Part shown: piece by piece, positions 15,898-25,542 of the stretch | How positions within the stretch are numbered: position 1 is the first letter of the stretch | Layout: each line of letters starts with the position of its first letter | DNA from: Rhodococcus wratislaviensis | GTDB lineage: Bacteria > Actinomycetota > Actinomycetes > Mycobacteriales > Mycobacteriaceae | Assembly (NCBI RefSeq): GCF_900455735.1 | Contig: NZ_UAUI01000022.1 | Span: forward strand, 124,001-188,000 | Direction of reading: 5' to 3' | DNA length: 64,000 nt | Notes under the pieces: generated by a model | Told to the model about the DNA's origin: nothing | Database searches by the model: none | The model's input: the letters and a program-made list of their open reading frames with translations, nothing else | Position numbers and translations under genes: made by a program

Positions 15898-16241
15898 CAC
15901 GCTCCTTCCGCTGTCTGCGACGAACCGGAAATCCTGCGACTTCCGGACGCACAATTCGAACTGTACGCCGCGGGCCCGGCCGAAGCGGGCATTCGCGGCG
16001 GCACGAACTGGACGCCCGTCTTTCACGCTTTTCCCACCGTCGGCGAAAGCTGTTGCCGAACATCGCCTTACGAGCGCTCGGTACTCCAATGTCGCACTGC
16101 GCAACCTCATTTCGCCTTCGACGCGGGTCCTCCACCGCTGCCGGTAGGCGATGAATTCGATGCACAATCGACACCGTCTTGCGAGTACCCGCAGCCGGCA
16201 CCTCGTACTCTGGACCGGGTACCACCCGAAGGAGGACCGAT
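15898..16241. other. Non-coding interval between divergent genes
   Basis: This 344-base interval separates the small leftward gene and pirin. It should hold both promoters. I see no convincing -35/-10 pair, operator dyad or RNA gene. The strong pirin ribosome binding site (AAGGAGGACC) is at its right end. Confidence 0.4.
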
Positions 16242-17006
16242 ATGCCAGCAGTCACCACCCCTCACGTCTATGTTCATCGCGCCGGCGATCGGCTGAAAAC
16301 CAAGATTTCCTGGTTGGATTCGAAGCATTCGTTCTCCTTCGGCCAGCACTACGACCCCGACAACACACACCACGGTCTGCTTCTCGTGAACAACGACGAC
16401 ACCGTGCTCCCCGGTCAGGGATTCGACACGCATCCGCACAAGGACATGGAGATCGTCACGTGGGTGCTGCGCGGCTCGCTCGTGCACCAGGACTCGATCG
16501 GCCACTCCGGCATCATCTATCCCGGCCTTGCGCAACGCATGAGCGCAGGCAAGGGCATCATGCATTCCGAGAAGAACGACAGCTGGCGCCTCGACGGTGA
16601 GCAGCACCACGAGCCGGTGCATTTCGTCCAGATGTGGGTGGTACCCGACGAAGCCGGCCTCACTCCGGGTTACGAACAACTCGAGATCGAGGACGAGATC
16701 CTCAAGGGCGGGCTCGTGCCCGTTGCGTCCGGAATGCCGGAATACAAGGATAATTCGGCGATCCGGATCAGCAACAAGCACGCGGCTCTGCATGTCGCGC
16801 GACTTTTCCCCGGCGCATCGGTGACGCTTCCCGAAGCGCCGTTCCTCCATGTCTTCGTGGCCCGGGGCACCGCCGAGATGGAGGGTGTCGGCACCCTGTA
16901 CGAGGGGGACGCCGTCCGTTTGAGCGCCTCCGGTGGCCAGCAGGTCACCTCGCACTCCGGCGCCGAGGTCCTCGTCTGGGAGATGCACGCCCGCCTCGGC
17001 GGGTGA
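16242..17006 (+). CDS. Pirin family protein
   Basis: A 254-residue bicupin of the pirin family. The N-terminal cupin carries the metal-binding set: HPHKDMEIVTWVLRGSLVHQDS gives His-x-His and a later His, and IMHSEKN supplies further ligands. Bacterial pirins range from quercetin 2,3-dioxygenase activity to modulators of central metabolism or redox regulation, so the exact role is open. The C-terminal cupin (PFLHVFVARGTAEMEG) lacks an obvious complete ligand set, as is usual. The start ATG follows AAGGAGGACCGAT. It stands alone, with the intradiol dioxygenase gene 91 bases downstream in the same direction. Confidence 0.92.
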   Translation: MPAVTTPHVYVHRAGDRLKTKISWLDSKHSFSFGQHYDPDNTHHGLLLVNNDDTVLPGQGFDTHPHKDMEIVTWVLRGSLVHQDSIGHSGIIYPGLAQRMSAGKGIMHSEKNDSWRLDGEQHHEPVHFVQMWVVPDEAGLTPGYEQLEIEDEILKGGLVPVASGMPEYKDNSAIRISNKHAALHVARLFPGASVTLPEAPFLHVFVARGTAEMEGVGTLYEGDAVRLSASGGQQVTSHSGAEVLVWEMHARLGG

Positions 17007-17097
17007 GTTCCCAGCAAGTTCACAGCCGGACGGCACGCTGCGCGCAGGTTCGTGCGCCACGATCGGGTCACAGCCCGATCATGGAGAGGTACGCATA

Positions 17098-18078
17098 GTG
17101 AACAAGGACGTCGAGAAGAGCCGTCTGCGCATCAGCCGCCGCCGCGCGCTGGCGGTCGGTGGAACGGTGAGTCTGGGTGGGCTCATCGCCGCCTGCACCG
17201 GAAACGGGAGCAGCAGCACGTCGGCATCGGCCACGTCGACCGCAACCGCATCCAGTGCCACGACGACGAGCGCCGACACGGTGACCGCCCTGCTCGACCA
17301 GGCACCGCAGTGCGTCCTGGCCGTCGAGGAGACGCAGGGACCGTACTGGTTCGACGTCGACTCCATCCGCAGCGACATCCGCGAAGACCGGCCGGGCACG
17401 GACCTGCAGCTTGCACTGCGGGTGCAGGACCTGACGAACTGTTCCGCGGACGGCTCCGCCGCGGTGGTGAGCAATGCCGTCGTGGAGATCTGGCACTGCG
17501 ACGCGGGCGGCGTGTACTCCGGCTTCGAGTCGGGTTCCAAGGCCGCGGACCTCAGCGGCAACGGCGCCCCCGCAGGCGCGCCGCCGGCAGGCGGACCCGG
17601 TGGCGGCCAGCCCCCGGCCGGTGGTCCCGGTGGTCCCGGTGCGGGTGGCCCCGGTGCGGGTGGCCCCGGCGGCGACATGTCCGGCGGTTCCGGTGAGACG
17701 TCCGACGGGTCCTACAGCGTCGGCGACAGCGAGGCCACCACCACGGACGACGGCACCTACCTGCGCGGCGCCCAGACCACGGACGCGAACGGCATCGCCC
17801 AGTTCACCACCGTCTTCCCCGGCTGGTACATCAGCCGGACCACCCACATCCACCTCAAGGTGCACATCGACAAGAAGACGGTGCTCACCACCCAGCTGTT
17901 CTTCGACGAGGCCCTGCTCGACGAGGTGTACGCGACCGCGCCGTACTCCGACCACACCGGACGGGAGAACAACGTGAACAACTCCACCGACAGCATCTAC
18001 GACGACGCCGGCCTGCTGACCGTCGCCAAGCAGTCGGACGGCTACCTCGCGGCGATCAACCTCGGCATCGACGTCTGA
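17098..18078 (+). CDS. Tat-exported intradiol ring-cleavage dioxygenase, probable lipoprotein
   Basis: A 326-residue secreted non-haem iron protein. The N-terminus has a twin-arginine motif and lipobox (SRRRALAVGG ... LIAAC), so it is probably exported folded and lipid-anchored. The Fe(III) ligands expected for intradiol enzymes are visible: Tyr140 (GVYSGF), Tyr244 (GWYIS), His250 and His252 (THIHLKVH). Unusually, residues of about 155-198, between the first Tyr and the rest of the core, form a Pro/Gly/Ala-rich low-complexity insertion. The GTG start follows GGAGAGG. Exported dioxygenases of this type are known in actinomycetes and fungi; the catechol substrate is not known. The core differs from the cytoplasmic catechol 1,2-dioxygenases in lacking their helical dimer domain. 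Confidence 0.9.
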   Translation: MNKDVEKSRLRISRRRALAVGGTVSLGGLIAACTGNGSSSTSASATSTATASSATTTSADTVTALLDQAPQCVLAVEETQGPYWFDVDSIRSDIREDRPGTDLQLALRVQDLTNCSADGSAAVVSNAVVEIWHCDAGGVYSGFESGSKAADLSGNGAPAGAPPAGGPGGGQPPAGGPGGPGAGGPGAGGPGGDMSGGSGETSDGSYSVGDSEATTTDDGTYLRGAQTTDANGIAQFTTVFPGWYISRTTHIHLKVHIDKKTVLTTQLFFDEALLDEVYATAPYSDHTGRENNVNNSTDSIYDDAGLLTVAKQSDGYLAAINLGIDV

Positions 18079-18154
18079 TCGATCCCCGGCCCTTGGTTTC
18101 GCCCTGAGCGCAGTGGTGGACCTCCCGGCGCGGAACGGTGTAAGGATGGAACGC

Positions 18155-20104
18155 ATGACCACGGCTCAGCGCTCCGGCATCGACCTCACTCACCTCGACA
18201 ACGACACCCGCGCCCAGGACGACCTCTTCGTCCACGTGAACGGCAAGTGGATCGACGACTACGAGATTCCCGCGGATCGGGCGATCGACGGCGCGTTCCG
18301 AACGCTGTACGACAAGGCCGAGGTCGACGTCCAGACCATCATCGAGGAGGCGGCGGACTCCGGCGCGGCGCCGGGGACCGACGCCCAGCGCATCGGCGAC
18401 CTGTACGGCAGCTTCATGGACGCGGACGTGGTCGAGGCCGCGGGGCTCGCACCGATCGCCGGTGAGCTCGCCGACGTGGCCTCGGCCGACGACCTCTCCG
18501 CGCTCGCCGCCGTCATCGGCCGCCAGCAGCGCACGGGGGTCGGCGGCGCGGTCGGTCACTACGTCGACACGGACGCCAAGAACTCCGAGCGTTACCTCGT
18601 CCACTTCAGTCAGTCGGGCATCGGCCTGCCCGACGAGTCGTACTACCGTCAGGACGACTACGCGGAGATCCGCACCGCGTACGTGAAGCACATCGCGAAG
18701 ATGTTCGCCCTCGCCGGCGTCGATTACGACGCGCAGCGCGTGTTCGACCTGGAAACCAAGATCGCGGCAGGTCATTGGGACGTCGTGAAGCGTCGCGACG
18801 CCGAGCTGAGCTACAACCTGCTCACCCTCGACCAGCTCCCGGCCGGGTTGGACTGGTCGTCGTGGATCGGCGCACTCGGCGGCACGTCCGAGCAGTTCGC
18901 CGAGATCGTGGTCCGCCAGCCCGACTTCCTCACTACCCTGACCGAGCTGTGGACGTCCGAGGACCTCGACGACTGGAAGGCGTGGGCGACGTGGAACGTC
19001 ATCCGCTCCCGCGCCCCGTACCTCACGCAGGCCCTGGTCGACGAGAATTTCGCGTTCTACGGGAAGACGCTGACCGGCGCCGAGGAGATCCGTGAGCGCT
19101 GGAAGCGCGGCGTGTCCCTGGTTCAGGATCTGCTGGGCGAAGCGGTCGGCAAGCTCTACGTCGAACGCCACTTCCCGGCGGACGCGAAGGCCCGCATGCA
19201 GGAACTCGTCGCCAACCTGCAGGAGGCGTACCGGCGCAACATCTCCGACCTGGACTGGATGAGCCCGGAGACGCGGCAGGCCGCGTTGCGCAAGCTGGAG
19301 AAGTTCACGCCCAAGATCGGCTACCCCGACAAGTGGCGCGACTACTCGGCCGTCACCATCTCCCGCGACGACCTGGTCGGCAACTACCGCAGCGGCTACG
19401 CCGCGGAGTACGACCGCGACCTCGCGAAGCTCGGTGGCCCCGTCGACCGCGACGAGTGGTTCATGACACCCCAGACGGTCAACGCCTACTACAACCCGGG
19501 AATGAACGAAATCGTCTTTCCCGCAGCCATTCTGCAGCCGCCGTTCTTCGACGCCGCAGCCGACGACGCCGCCAACTACGGCGGAATCGGTGCCGTCATC
19601 GGTCACGAGATCGGCCACGGCTTCGACGATCAGGGCGCCAAGTACGACGGCGACGGCAACATGGTCGACTGGTGGACCGACGACGACCGGACCGAGTTCG
19701 GCAAGCGCACGAAGGCGCTGATCGAGCAGTACAACGAGTTCGAGCCGAAGGCGCTGCCCGGCCACGCAGTGAACGGTGAGTTCACCATCGGTGAGAACAT
19801 CGGCGACCTCGGTGGCCTGTCCATCGCCATCGCGGCGTACCGGATCGCGACGGAAGGGTCCGACCCCGAGGTTCTCGACGGTCTCACCGGTCTCCAGCGG
19901 GTGTTCTTCGGCTGGGCGCAGGTGTGGCGCACCAAGGCCCGGGACGCCGAGGCGCTCCGCCGGCTCGCCGTCGATCCGCATTCGCCGCCGGAGTTCCGCT
20001 GCAACGGTGTGGTCCGCAACCTCGACACGTTCCACGACGCGTTCGACGTCCAGCCCGGTGACGCGCTGTACCTCGATCCGGAGGAGCGCGTCAAGATCTG
20101 GTAG
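18155..20104 (+). CDS. M13 family (neprilysin-type) zinc metallopeptidase
   Basis: A 649-residue M13 endopeptidase. The zinc site is complete: HEIGH at residues 484-488 (VIGHEIGHGFDDQG) and the third ligand Glu547 in GENIGDLGG. The NAYYNPGMNEIVFPA substrate-binding stretch precedes it, and the C-terminal CNGVVRN and W motif are typical. There is no signal peptide or membrane helix, as in mycobacterial Zmp1, so if it acts outside the cell the export route is not obvious. The start chosen (MTTAQRSGID) follows AAGGATGGAACGC; ATGs nine and 42 bases earlier are possible. It is convergent with ugpC, with three bases between the stops. Confidence 0.94.
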   Translation: MTTAQRSGIDLTHLDNDTRAQDDLFVHVNGKWIDDYEIPADRAIDGAFRTLYDKAEVDVQTIIEEAADSGAAPGTDAQRIGDLYGSFMDADVVEAAGLAPIAGELADVASADDLSALAAVIGRQQRTGVGGAVGHYVDTDAKNSERYLVHFSQSGIGLPDESYYRQDDYAEIRTAYVKHIAKMFALAGVDYDAQRVFDLETKIAAGHWDVVKRRDAELSYNLLTLDQLPAGLDWSSWIGALGGTSEQFAEIVVRQPDFLTTLTELWTSEDLDDWKAWATWNVIRSRAPYLTQALVDENFAFYGKTLTGAEEIRERWKRGVSLVQDLLGEAVGKLYVERHFPADAKARMQELVANLQEAYRRNISDLDWMSPETRQAALRKLEKFTPKIGYPDKWRDYSAVTISRDDLVGNYRSGYAAEYDRDLAKLGGPVDRDEWFMTPQTVNAYYNPGMNEIVFPAAILQPPFFDAAADDAANYGGIGAVIGHEIGHGFDDQGAKYDGDGNMVDWWTDDDRTEFGKRTKALIEQYNEFEPKALPGHAVNGEFTIGENIGDLGGLSIAIAAYRIATEGSDPEVLDGLTGLQRVFFGWAQVWRTKARDAEALRRLAVDPHSPPEFRCNGVVRNLDTFHDAFDVQPGDALYLDPEERVKIW

Positions 20105-20107
20105 CGA

Positions 20108-21172
20108 CTACCGCAGACGGTTCCCCGTCGCCGCGGAGAAGAAGTACACCTCGCCGGGCTTCGGCTGCAGGTGCACCCTCTCCCCCGCGGCGACGGTGCG
20201 GGTGCGGTCCACCCGCACCACCACCTTCCCGGATGTCCCGGAGGCGTACACGAAGGACTCCGCCCCGAGTTCCTCGAGCAGGTCGGCATCGACCGTGTAC
20301 GAGTCCTTGCGCCACGACCCCACCAGCGTCCACGACTCCGGGCGCACTCCGACGATCACGGAACCGTCTCCGATCGCCGAGCGCGGCACGGGAATACGCA
20401 AGTCGCCCAGTTCGGCGACGCCGTCGCGGATCGGGGTGTCCATGAGGTTCATTCCGGGCGAACCTATGAACCCGGCGACGAACGTGTTGACCGGGTTGTC
20501 GTACAGATCGCGGGGCCGGGCGACCTGCTGGAGGCGGCCGCCCTGCATGACCGCCACCCGGTCGCCCATCGTCATGGCCTCCACCTGGTCGTGGGTGACG
20601 TACACGGTGGTCGTGCCGAGCCGGCGCTGCAGGCCCGCGATCTGCGAGCGGGTGCTCACCCGCAGCTTCGCGTCGAGGTTGCTCAGCGGTTCGTCCATGC
20701 AGAACACCTTGGGGTGCCGCACGATGGCCCGGCCCATCGCGACCCGTTGACGTTGCCCGCCGGACAGTTTCGCCGGTTTGCGATCCAGCAGCGGTTCCAG
20801 TTCGAGCATCCGCGCCGCTTCCAGCACCCGCGCGGTGCGGTCCACCTTCCCGACGCCGGCGTTGCGGAGCGCGAAACCCATGTTGTCGGCGACGGTCATG
20901 TTCGGGTAGAGCGCGTAACTCTGGAACACCATGGCCACGTCCCGCGCCCGGGGCGGCAGCGCGGTGACGTCGGTGCCGCCGATCTCGATGCGGCCCGCCT
21001 CGACGGCCTCGAGGCCGGCCAGCATCCGCAGGCTGGTCGACTTACCGCACCCGGACGGACCCACGAGGACGAGGAACTCGCCGTCCGCGATGTCGAGGTC
21101 CAGTCGATCGACGGCGGGTCGATCCGCTCCGGAATAGCGGTGGGTGACACCTGCGAACTGCACGTGGGCCAT
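20108..21172 (-). CDS. ugpC: ABC transporter ATP-binding protein UgpC
   Basis: A 354-residue ATPase of the carbohydrate-uptake (CUT1) class. Walker A is GPSGCGKST, the signature LSGGQRQRVAMGRA and Walker B VFCMDEP, followed by the switch His in VTHDQ. The C-terminal 110 residues form the OB-fold regulatory domain of UgpC/MalK proteins. The start ATG follows AGGAGGAGAAGGA, 17 bases after the ugpB stop. It energises the UgpA/UgpE permease for glycerophosphodiester uptake, as established for the mycobacterial system; the assignment here rests on gene order and on UgpB similarity. Confidence 0.9.
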   Translation of the reverse strand: MAHVQFAGVTHRYSGADRPAVDRLDLDIADGEFLVLVGPSGCGKSTSLRMLAGLEAVEAGRIEIGGTDVTALPPRARDVAMVFQSYALYPNMTVADNMGFALRNAGVGKVDRTARVLEAARMLELEPLLDRKPAKLSGGQRQRVAMGRAIVRHPKVFCMDEPLSNLDAKLRVSTRSQIAGLQRRLGTTTVYVTHDQVEAMTMGDRVAVMQGGRLQQVARPRDLYDNPVNTFVAGFIGSPGMNLMDTPIRDGVAELGDLRIPVPRSAIGDGSVIVGVRPESWTLVGSWRKDSYTVDADLLEELGAESFVYASGTSGKVVVRVDRTRTVAAGERVHLQPKPGEVYFFSAATGNRLR

Positions 21173-21189
21173 GAATGTTCCTTCTCCTC

Positions 21190-22509
21190 CTACTGAGGCA
21201 ACTTGGGTGTGATCTGGCGGTCGATGATCTGCTGGAGTTGCGTCCCGACGCCCGCGAACGTCGTCGCCACGTCCGCGTTCTGCAGCGCGATCTGTTCGAG
21301 TCCGGTACCGATGATCTGGTCGCCGCCGGGGACGAACACACGGGCGTAGTCCTGCGACCGGGTCTTCGCGAGTTGGTCGACGGCGGTGCGCGCGTTGGGG
21401 TTCGCGTCGAGGTACGCCTTCATGCCCGGGTCCTCGACAGCGGATTTGCGGACGGGCATGTACCCGACGTTCTGGGAGAAGTACGCGGTGTTCGCGCCGT
21501 TGGTCACGAAGTCGATGAACGTCAGCGCGTTCTTCTTGCGCTCGTCGGAGATCCGCGCCGGAATCGCGAGGCCCGCGCCGCCGGTCGGGCAGCCGGGCGC
21601 GCCCGACGCGGGGAGGAACGCGGTGCCGAAGTCGAACGCGGCCGACTCGGTGATCCCCGACAGGTCACCGGTCGACGCGATGGTCGAGGCGAGGATGCCG
21701 GCGCCGAACTCGTTGGCGATGTCGCTCGACACGGCCGCGTACTTCTTCGTGTGGATCATGTCCTTCAGGAACGTCCCCGCGGCGAGCGTCTTCTCGTCGC
21801 CGAACTTCAGGTCCCACTGGTCCGAGTACGCCCCGCCGAACGTCCAGACCGGTCCCTCGAACGTCCAGCCGAGGTAGTTCTTGGCGTCACCCCAGCCGTG
21901 GGCCAGCTTGCCGCCGCCCATCACCCGCTGCAGTTCGGGACCCCACTCGTCGAACTCCTGCCAGGTGGCGGGCCCGCGATCGGGCAGACCGGCCTGCGCC
22001 CACACCTGCTTGTTGTAGTAGAACAGCGGCGTCGACCGTGCGTACGGGAGGGCAAAGTGCTTGCCCTCGAACAGGTAGTCGGCGAGCAGCGAGTCGACGT
22101 AGTCGGCGGAGTCGACACCGACCTCCCCGAACAGTCCGTCGAGCGGTTCGATGGCGCCGGTCAGGGCGTAGTTGAACCACCAGACGTCCGACAGGACCAC
22201 GACGTCGGGCAGTTCGCCACCCGACAGGGCCGCGTTGAACTTCTGCGACACCTCCTCGTAGTTCTTTCCGCCGTCGACGAGGTTCACGGTGAGGTCGGGG
22301 TATTTCGCCTGGAACCGGTTGATCAGTTCACGTTCGACGTCCTGCGACTTGCCGGGGTGGTTGGACCAGAACGTGATGGTGTTCGCGTCGCCCGCCGCAC
22401 CGGACGGCGCCGACGTGCCCGACCCCGACCCGGCGCACGCCGTCAGCGCGGCACCGGCGGCCACCGCACCCGCCAGCCCGAGGAATCCCCGACGGTTCAT
22501 CCGATTCAT
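21190..22509 (-). CDS. ugpB: Glycerophosphodiester-binding lipoprotein UgpB
   Basis: A 439-residue extracytoplasmic solute-binding protein. The N-terminus (NRRGFLGLAG ... LTAC) combines a twin-arginine-like motif and a lipobox. Segments such as FWSNHPGKS, KFNAALSGGELPDVV, WWFNYALTG, YVDSLLADY and PYARSTPLFYYNK agree closely with what I remember of Mycobacterium tuberculosis UgpB, which binds glycerophosphocholine. The gene order permease-permease-binding protein-ATPase is the mycobacterial ugpAEBC order. The ATG follows GAGGAGAGAC. It lies 18 bases after ugpE and 17 before ugpC. Confidence 0.88.
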   Translation of the reverse strand: MNRMNRRGFLGLAGAVAAGAALTACAGSGSGTSAPSGAAGDANTITFWSNHPGKSQDVERELINRFQAKYPDLTVNLVDGGKNYEEVSQKFNAALSGGELPDVVVLSDVWWFNYALTGAIEPLDGLFGEVGVDSADYVDSLLADYLFEGKHFALPYARSTPLFYYNKQVWAQAGLPDRGPATWQEFDEWGPELQRVMGGGKLAHGWGDAKNYLGWTFEGPVWTFGGAYSDQWDLKFGDEKTLAAGTFLKDMIHTKKYAAVSSDIANEFGAGILASTIASTGDLSGITESAAFDFGTAFLPASGAPGCPTGGAGLAIPARISDERKKNALTFIDFVTNGANTAYFSQNVGYMPVRKSAVEDPGMKAYLDANPNARTAVDQLAKTRSQDYARVFVPGGDQIIGTGLEQIALQNADVATTFAGVGTQLQQIIDRQITPKLPQ

Positions 22510-22527
22510 GTCTCTCCTCGTTCTCCG

Positions 22528-23427
22528 CTATCCCTTGACCGCACCCGATGTGAGGCCCTTGATCATGTGCCGTTGCAGCACAAGGAAAACCACGAGAATC
22601 GGCAGCATCGTGAGTACCGTTCCCGCCATGACCGGACCCCAGTTGGTGAGCCCGTCGTTGTTCTGGAGTTGGGTCAGCCCGATCGGCAGCGGCGCGACGG
22701 AGGCGTCGTCGGCCATCAGGAACGGCCACAGGTATTCGTTCCATTCGGTGACGACGGTGATGATCGCGAACGCCACCATGGTGGGGCCCGACACCGGCAG
22801 GACCACCTGCCACAGCAGCCGGAAGTGGCCTGCGCCGTCCATCCGTGCGGCCTCGATGATCTCGGTGGGTATCGACAGGAAGTGGTTGCGCATCAGGAAC
22901 GTTCCGAACGCGACCCCGGCCAGCGGCACGATGATGCCGTGAAAGCTGTTCCGCCAGCCCCATTCGGCGACGAGTGCGTAGTTGGAGATGACCGTGATCT
23001 GGTTGGGCACCATCAATGCGGCGATGATGCCGAGGAAGACGAGGTTCTTGCCCGGGAACCTCAGGAACACCAGCCCGTAGGCGCTGAACACGCCGAGCCC
23101 GAACTTCACGACCGCCAGCACCCCGGTGATGATCACCGAGTTGCGCAGGAACGTCCAGAACGGCACCGACGTGGTGGCCTCCGAGTAGTTCTCGGGATGG
23201 AACGTTCCGGGCCACCAGGTGACCGGCATGGTGTAGACGTCCGGGCGATCCTTGAAGGACGTCATCACGATCCAGTACAGCGGCAGGGCCACCATGACCA
23301 GCACCGCCACCATCGCGGCGTATCCCAGCGCCGTCGCGAGCGCTTCCCGCCGGCGATGGTCACGGGCCGGGTCTTCCGTCACCGGCACATCCGCGGTGCG
23401 CTGATCGCGCACGGTGTCCGCGGTCAC
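22528..23427 (-). CDS. ugpE: ABC transporter permease UgpE
   Basis: A 299-residue inner-membrane permease with six predicted helices. The cytoplasmic EAA loop that docks with the ATPase reads EIIEAARMDGAGHFRLLWQV. The family-typical C-terminal half includes TEWNEYLWPF. The GTG start overlaps the ugpA stop (GTGA), implying coupled translation. It pairs with UgpA to form the channel of the glycerophosphodiester importer. Confidence 0.88.
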   Translation of the reverse strand: MTADTVRDQRTADVPVTEDPARDHRRREALATALGYAAMVAVLVMVALPLYWIVMTSFKDRPDVYTMPVTWWPGTFHPENYSEATTSVPFWTFLRNSVIITGVLAVVKFGLGVFSAYGLVFLRFPGKNLVFLGIIAALMVPNQITVISNYALVAEWGWRNSFHGIIVPLAGVAFGTFLMRNHFLSIPTEIIEAARMDGAGHFRLLWQVVLPVSGPTMVAFAIITVVTEWNEYLWPFLMADDASVAPLPIGLTQLQNNDGLTNWGPVMAGTVLTMLPILVVFLVLQRHMIKGLTSGAVKG

Positions 23428-24356
23428 CGGCCGTCACCGCGATCCATGATCCGCACCTGGTAGACGGTGATCCCGAGCAGGACCAGGAACATGATCGTGG
23501 CCACGGTGGCGCCGTAGCCGGCCCGGAAGTTGCGGAACGACTCGTTGTAGACCTGGTACACCATGGTGGTGGTTCCGGTACCGAGTGGACCGCCCCGGGT
23601 CATCACGTTGATGATGTCGAACACCTGAAGGGAGCCCAGCATCACCGTGATCGAGAGGAAGTAGGTGGTCGGACGCAGCTGCGGGAGGATGACCCGGCGG
23701 AACGTCGTCCACCGGCCCGCCCCGTCGATCTCCGCGGCCTCCGTCAGCTCACGTCGCGTACCCTGCAGTGCCGCAAGGTAGATCACGAACGTGTAGCCGA
23801 GGTTCTTCCACATGTAGGTGACCGTCACCATGAACAGCGCCCAGTGCGGATCCTGATAGAAGTCGGGGACGGAGCCGACCCCGGCACGGTGCAGCAGATC
23901 CTGGATCAACCCGAACCGGGGATCGAACACGAACTGGAACGCCACGCCGATCGCGGCGCCGGAGATGACGAACGGCGCGAAGATAGCCGAGCGGACGAGG
24001 TTGCGGCCGTGCAGGTTACGGTCCAGCAGCATGGCGAGCGCGAGACCGGCGACCATCGATCCCACCACGGTCGCGACGGTGAACACCACGGTGTTCCCGA
24101 CGATCTGCCAGGTGTCGGGACGACTCCACCACTCGCGGTAGTTGCCCCAGCCGACGAATGTGGCGACAGGGTCGGCGATGTTCCAGTCGAAGAACGACAG
24201 CCGGATGTTGTCGACCAGGGGCCGGTAGGTGAACAGAACGAGCAGAACCAGATTGGGACCCACCAGCGCTGCGAACAGCGCGTGGTCCCGCCACGGACGC
24301 CCGAGCAATCCCTGCTTTCCCGGCGACGGCAGGGTTCGTTCCGGACTCGATCTCAC
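23424..24356 (-). CDS. ugpA: ABC transporter permease UgpA
   Basis: A 310-residue permease with six membrane helices and the EAA loop ELTEAAEIDGAGRWTTFRRV. Conserved blocks include NLVLLVLFTYRPLVDNIRLS at helix 1 and FDIINVMTRGGP. I place the start at the GTG for VRSSPERTLP; a GTG at 24410 is in frame, but it lies inside the stem of the hairpin at 24400-24429 and would add residues not typical of the family. No good ribosome binding site is seen at either, so the start is uncertain and a leaderless message is possible. It is the first gene of the ugpAEBC operon. Confidence 0.85.
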   Translation of the reverse strand: MRSSPERTLPSPGKQGLLGRPWRDHALFAALVGPNLVLLVLFTYRPLVDNIRLSFFDWNIADPVATFVGWGNYREWWSRPDTWQIVGNTVVFTVATVVGSMVAGLALAMLLDRNLHGRNLVRSAIFAPFVISGAAIGVAFQFVFDPRFGLIQDLLHRAGVGSVPDFYQDPHWALFMVTVTYMWKNLGYTFVIYLAALQGTRRELTEAAEIDGAGRWTTFRRVILPQLRPTTYFLSITVMLGSLQVFDIINVMTRGGPLGTGTTTMVYQVYNESFRNFRAGYGATVATIMFLVLLGITVYQVRIMDRGDGR

Positions 24357-24399
24357 TGCGGCAGTCTGACGACCGTTTACGAATAGCCGGTAAATTGCC

Positions 24400-24429
24400 G
24401 TAGCCCGCACATTGAACTGTGCGGGCTAC
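24400..24429. terminator. Hairpin downstream of the L,D-transpeptidase gene
   Basis: GTAGCCCGCAC and GTGCGGGCTAC form a perfect 11-bp stem with an 8-base loop (ATTGAACT). It lies 23 bases after the L,D-transpeptidase stop and before ugpA, so it probably ends the former transcript. No T-run follows, as is common in actinobacteria. Confidence 0.65.
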
Positions 24430-24452
24430 GGGAAGAACGTGGTCGGATGGGG

Positions 24453-25373
24453 TCAGCGGTTCCAGTCGCCGAGACCGTCGGAGCCGCTCAGCACGCCGCC
24501 CGCGGTGTTCTGCACGACCACGGCGTCGCCCTTCTTCGAGTTCTCGTAGAACCACTTGGCGTCTTCGGTGCTCACGTTGAGGCAGCCGTGGCTGACGTTG
24601 GTGTTGCCCTGGGCGTCCACTGACCACGGTGCGGCGTGGACGAAGATGCCGCTGTACGACATGCGGGTGGCGTACTCGACGTACGTGCGGTACCCCTCGG
24701 CCGAGTCGACCGGGACCCCGTACGTGGACGAATCCATGTACATGTCACGGAACTTGTCGCCGATGATGTACGTGCCGTTCGGCGTCTCGTGATCGGTCTT
24801 ACCCATCGACGTCGGCATGGTCTTGACCACTTCGCCGTTCCGGGTGACGGTGATCTGCTTGGTGTTGTCGTCCGCGGTCGCCACCAGTGCGTCGCCGATG
24901 GTGAACGTGGAGTGCGAGTCGCCGGCGTCCACGGTCACCTCGGTGTTCGCGGGCCAGAACTCGGTGGGCTTCCAGCGGACCTGACTGTCGTTGATCCAGT
25001 AGAAACCACCCTCGACGGGCTGGCTGGTGGTGACCTTGATGGCACGCTCGGCGGCGGCGCGGTCGCCGATCGCCTCGTTGAAGCGGATGATCACCGGTTG
25101 CGCGACACCGACGACCTCGCCCGCACCCGGGTTGAGGGACGGAGCCGAGAAGTTCGCGGGCGCGGGTGCCGGTTCGGGAAGCGGCAGCTGCGGCGCGCCG
25201 GGCAGTCCGGGCAGGGTGGGAAGACTCGGAATCTCCGGTCCACCGGGAAAGAGCGGTGCGGCCTGTGCGGCCCCGACCAGCGCAGTTCCGGAGACGACGG
25301 CCCCGGTCAGTGCGACAGCAACGCGCGAAGACCAGTGCTTGTTCCTGGAAAAACCGATTCCTGACTTGCCCAT
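24453..25373 (-). CDS. L,D-transpeptidase (YkuD domain), secreted
   Basis: A 306-residue exported peptidoglycan cross-linking enzyme forming 3-3 bonds between stem peptides. A signal peptide occupies about residues 1-38 ([20 protein letters not shown]). A Pro/Leu-rich linker follows, then an Ig-like domain (about residues 75-165) and the YkuD domain with the catalytic motif SHGCLN (His262, Cys264) plus an upstream His in GIFVHAAPW. The domain order is that of the mycobacterial Ldt proteins. The ATG start ([10 protein letters not shown]) has a GAGAGTGG site; a TTG ten codons upstream is the alternative. It is monocistronic, with a hairpin at its 3' end. Confidence 0.93.
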   Translation of the reverse strand: MGKSGIGFSRNKHWSSRVAVALTGAVVSGTALVGAAQAAPLFPGGPEIPSLPTLPGLPGAPQLPLPEPAPAPANFSAPSLNPGAGEVVGVAQPVIIRFNEAIGDRAAAERAIKVTTSQPVEGGFYWINDSQVRWKPTEFWPANTEVTVDAGDSHSTFTIGDALVATADDNTKQITVTRNGEVVKTMPTSMGKTDHETPNGTYIIGDKFRDMYMDSSTYGVPVDSAEGYRTYVEYATRMSYSGIFVHAAPWSVDAQGNTNVSHGCLNVSTEDAKWFYENSKKGDAVVVQNTAGGVLSGSDGLGDWNR

Positions 25374-25542
25374 ATGACCACTCTCGTTCGACGACGTGTG
25401 CAACGCGCGTCCCCGACGGACCTACCAATCGCGCACTGCCATTAACACACATCATCCGGCCGCGAGCAATTTGCCCGCAATCGTTGCCGCTCCGCGGCCT
25501 GCGGGGTGGTGGTGTCACCGAGTGGTCAAGAAGCGCTCACGA

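Noticed and set aside
15898-16167. Longer version of the small leftward protein
   Set aside because: The inner ATG has a strong GGAAGGAG site; the extension is Arg-rich without one.
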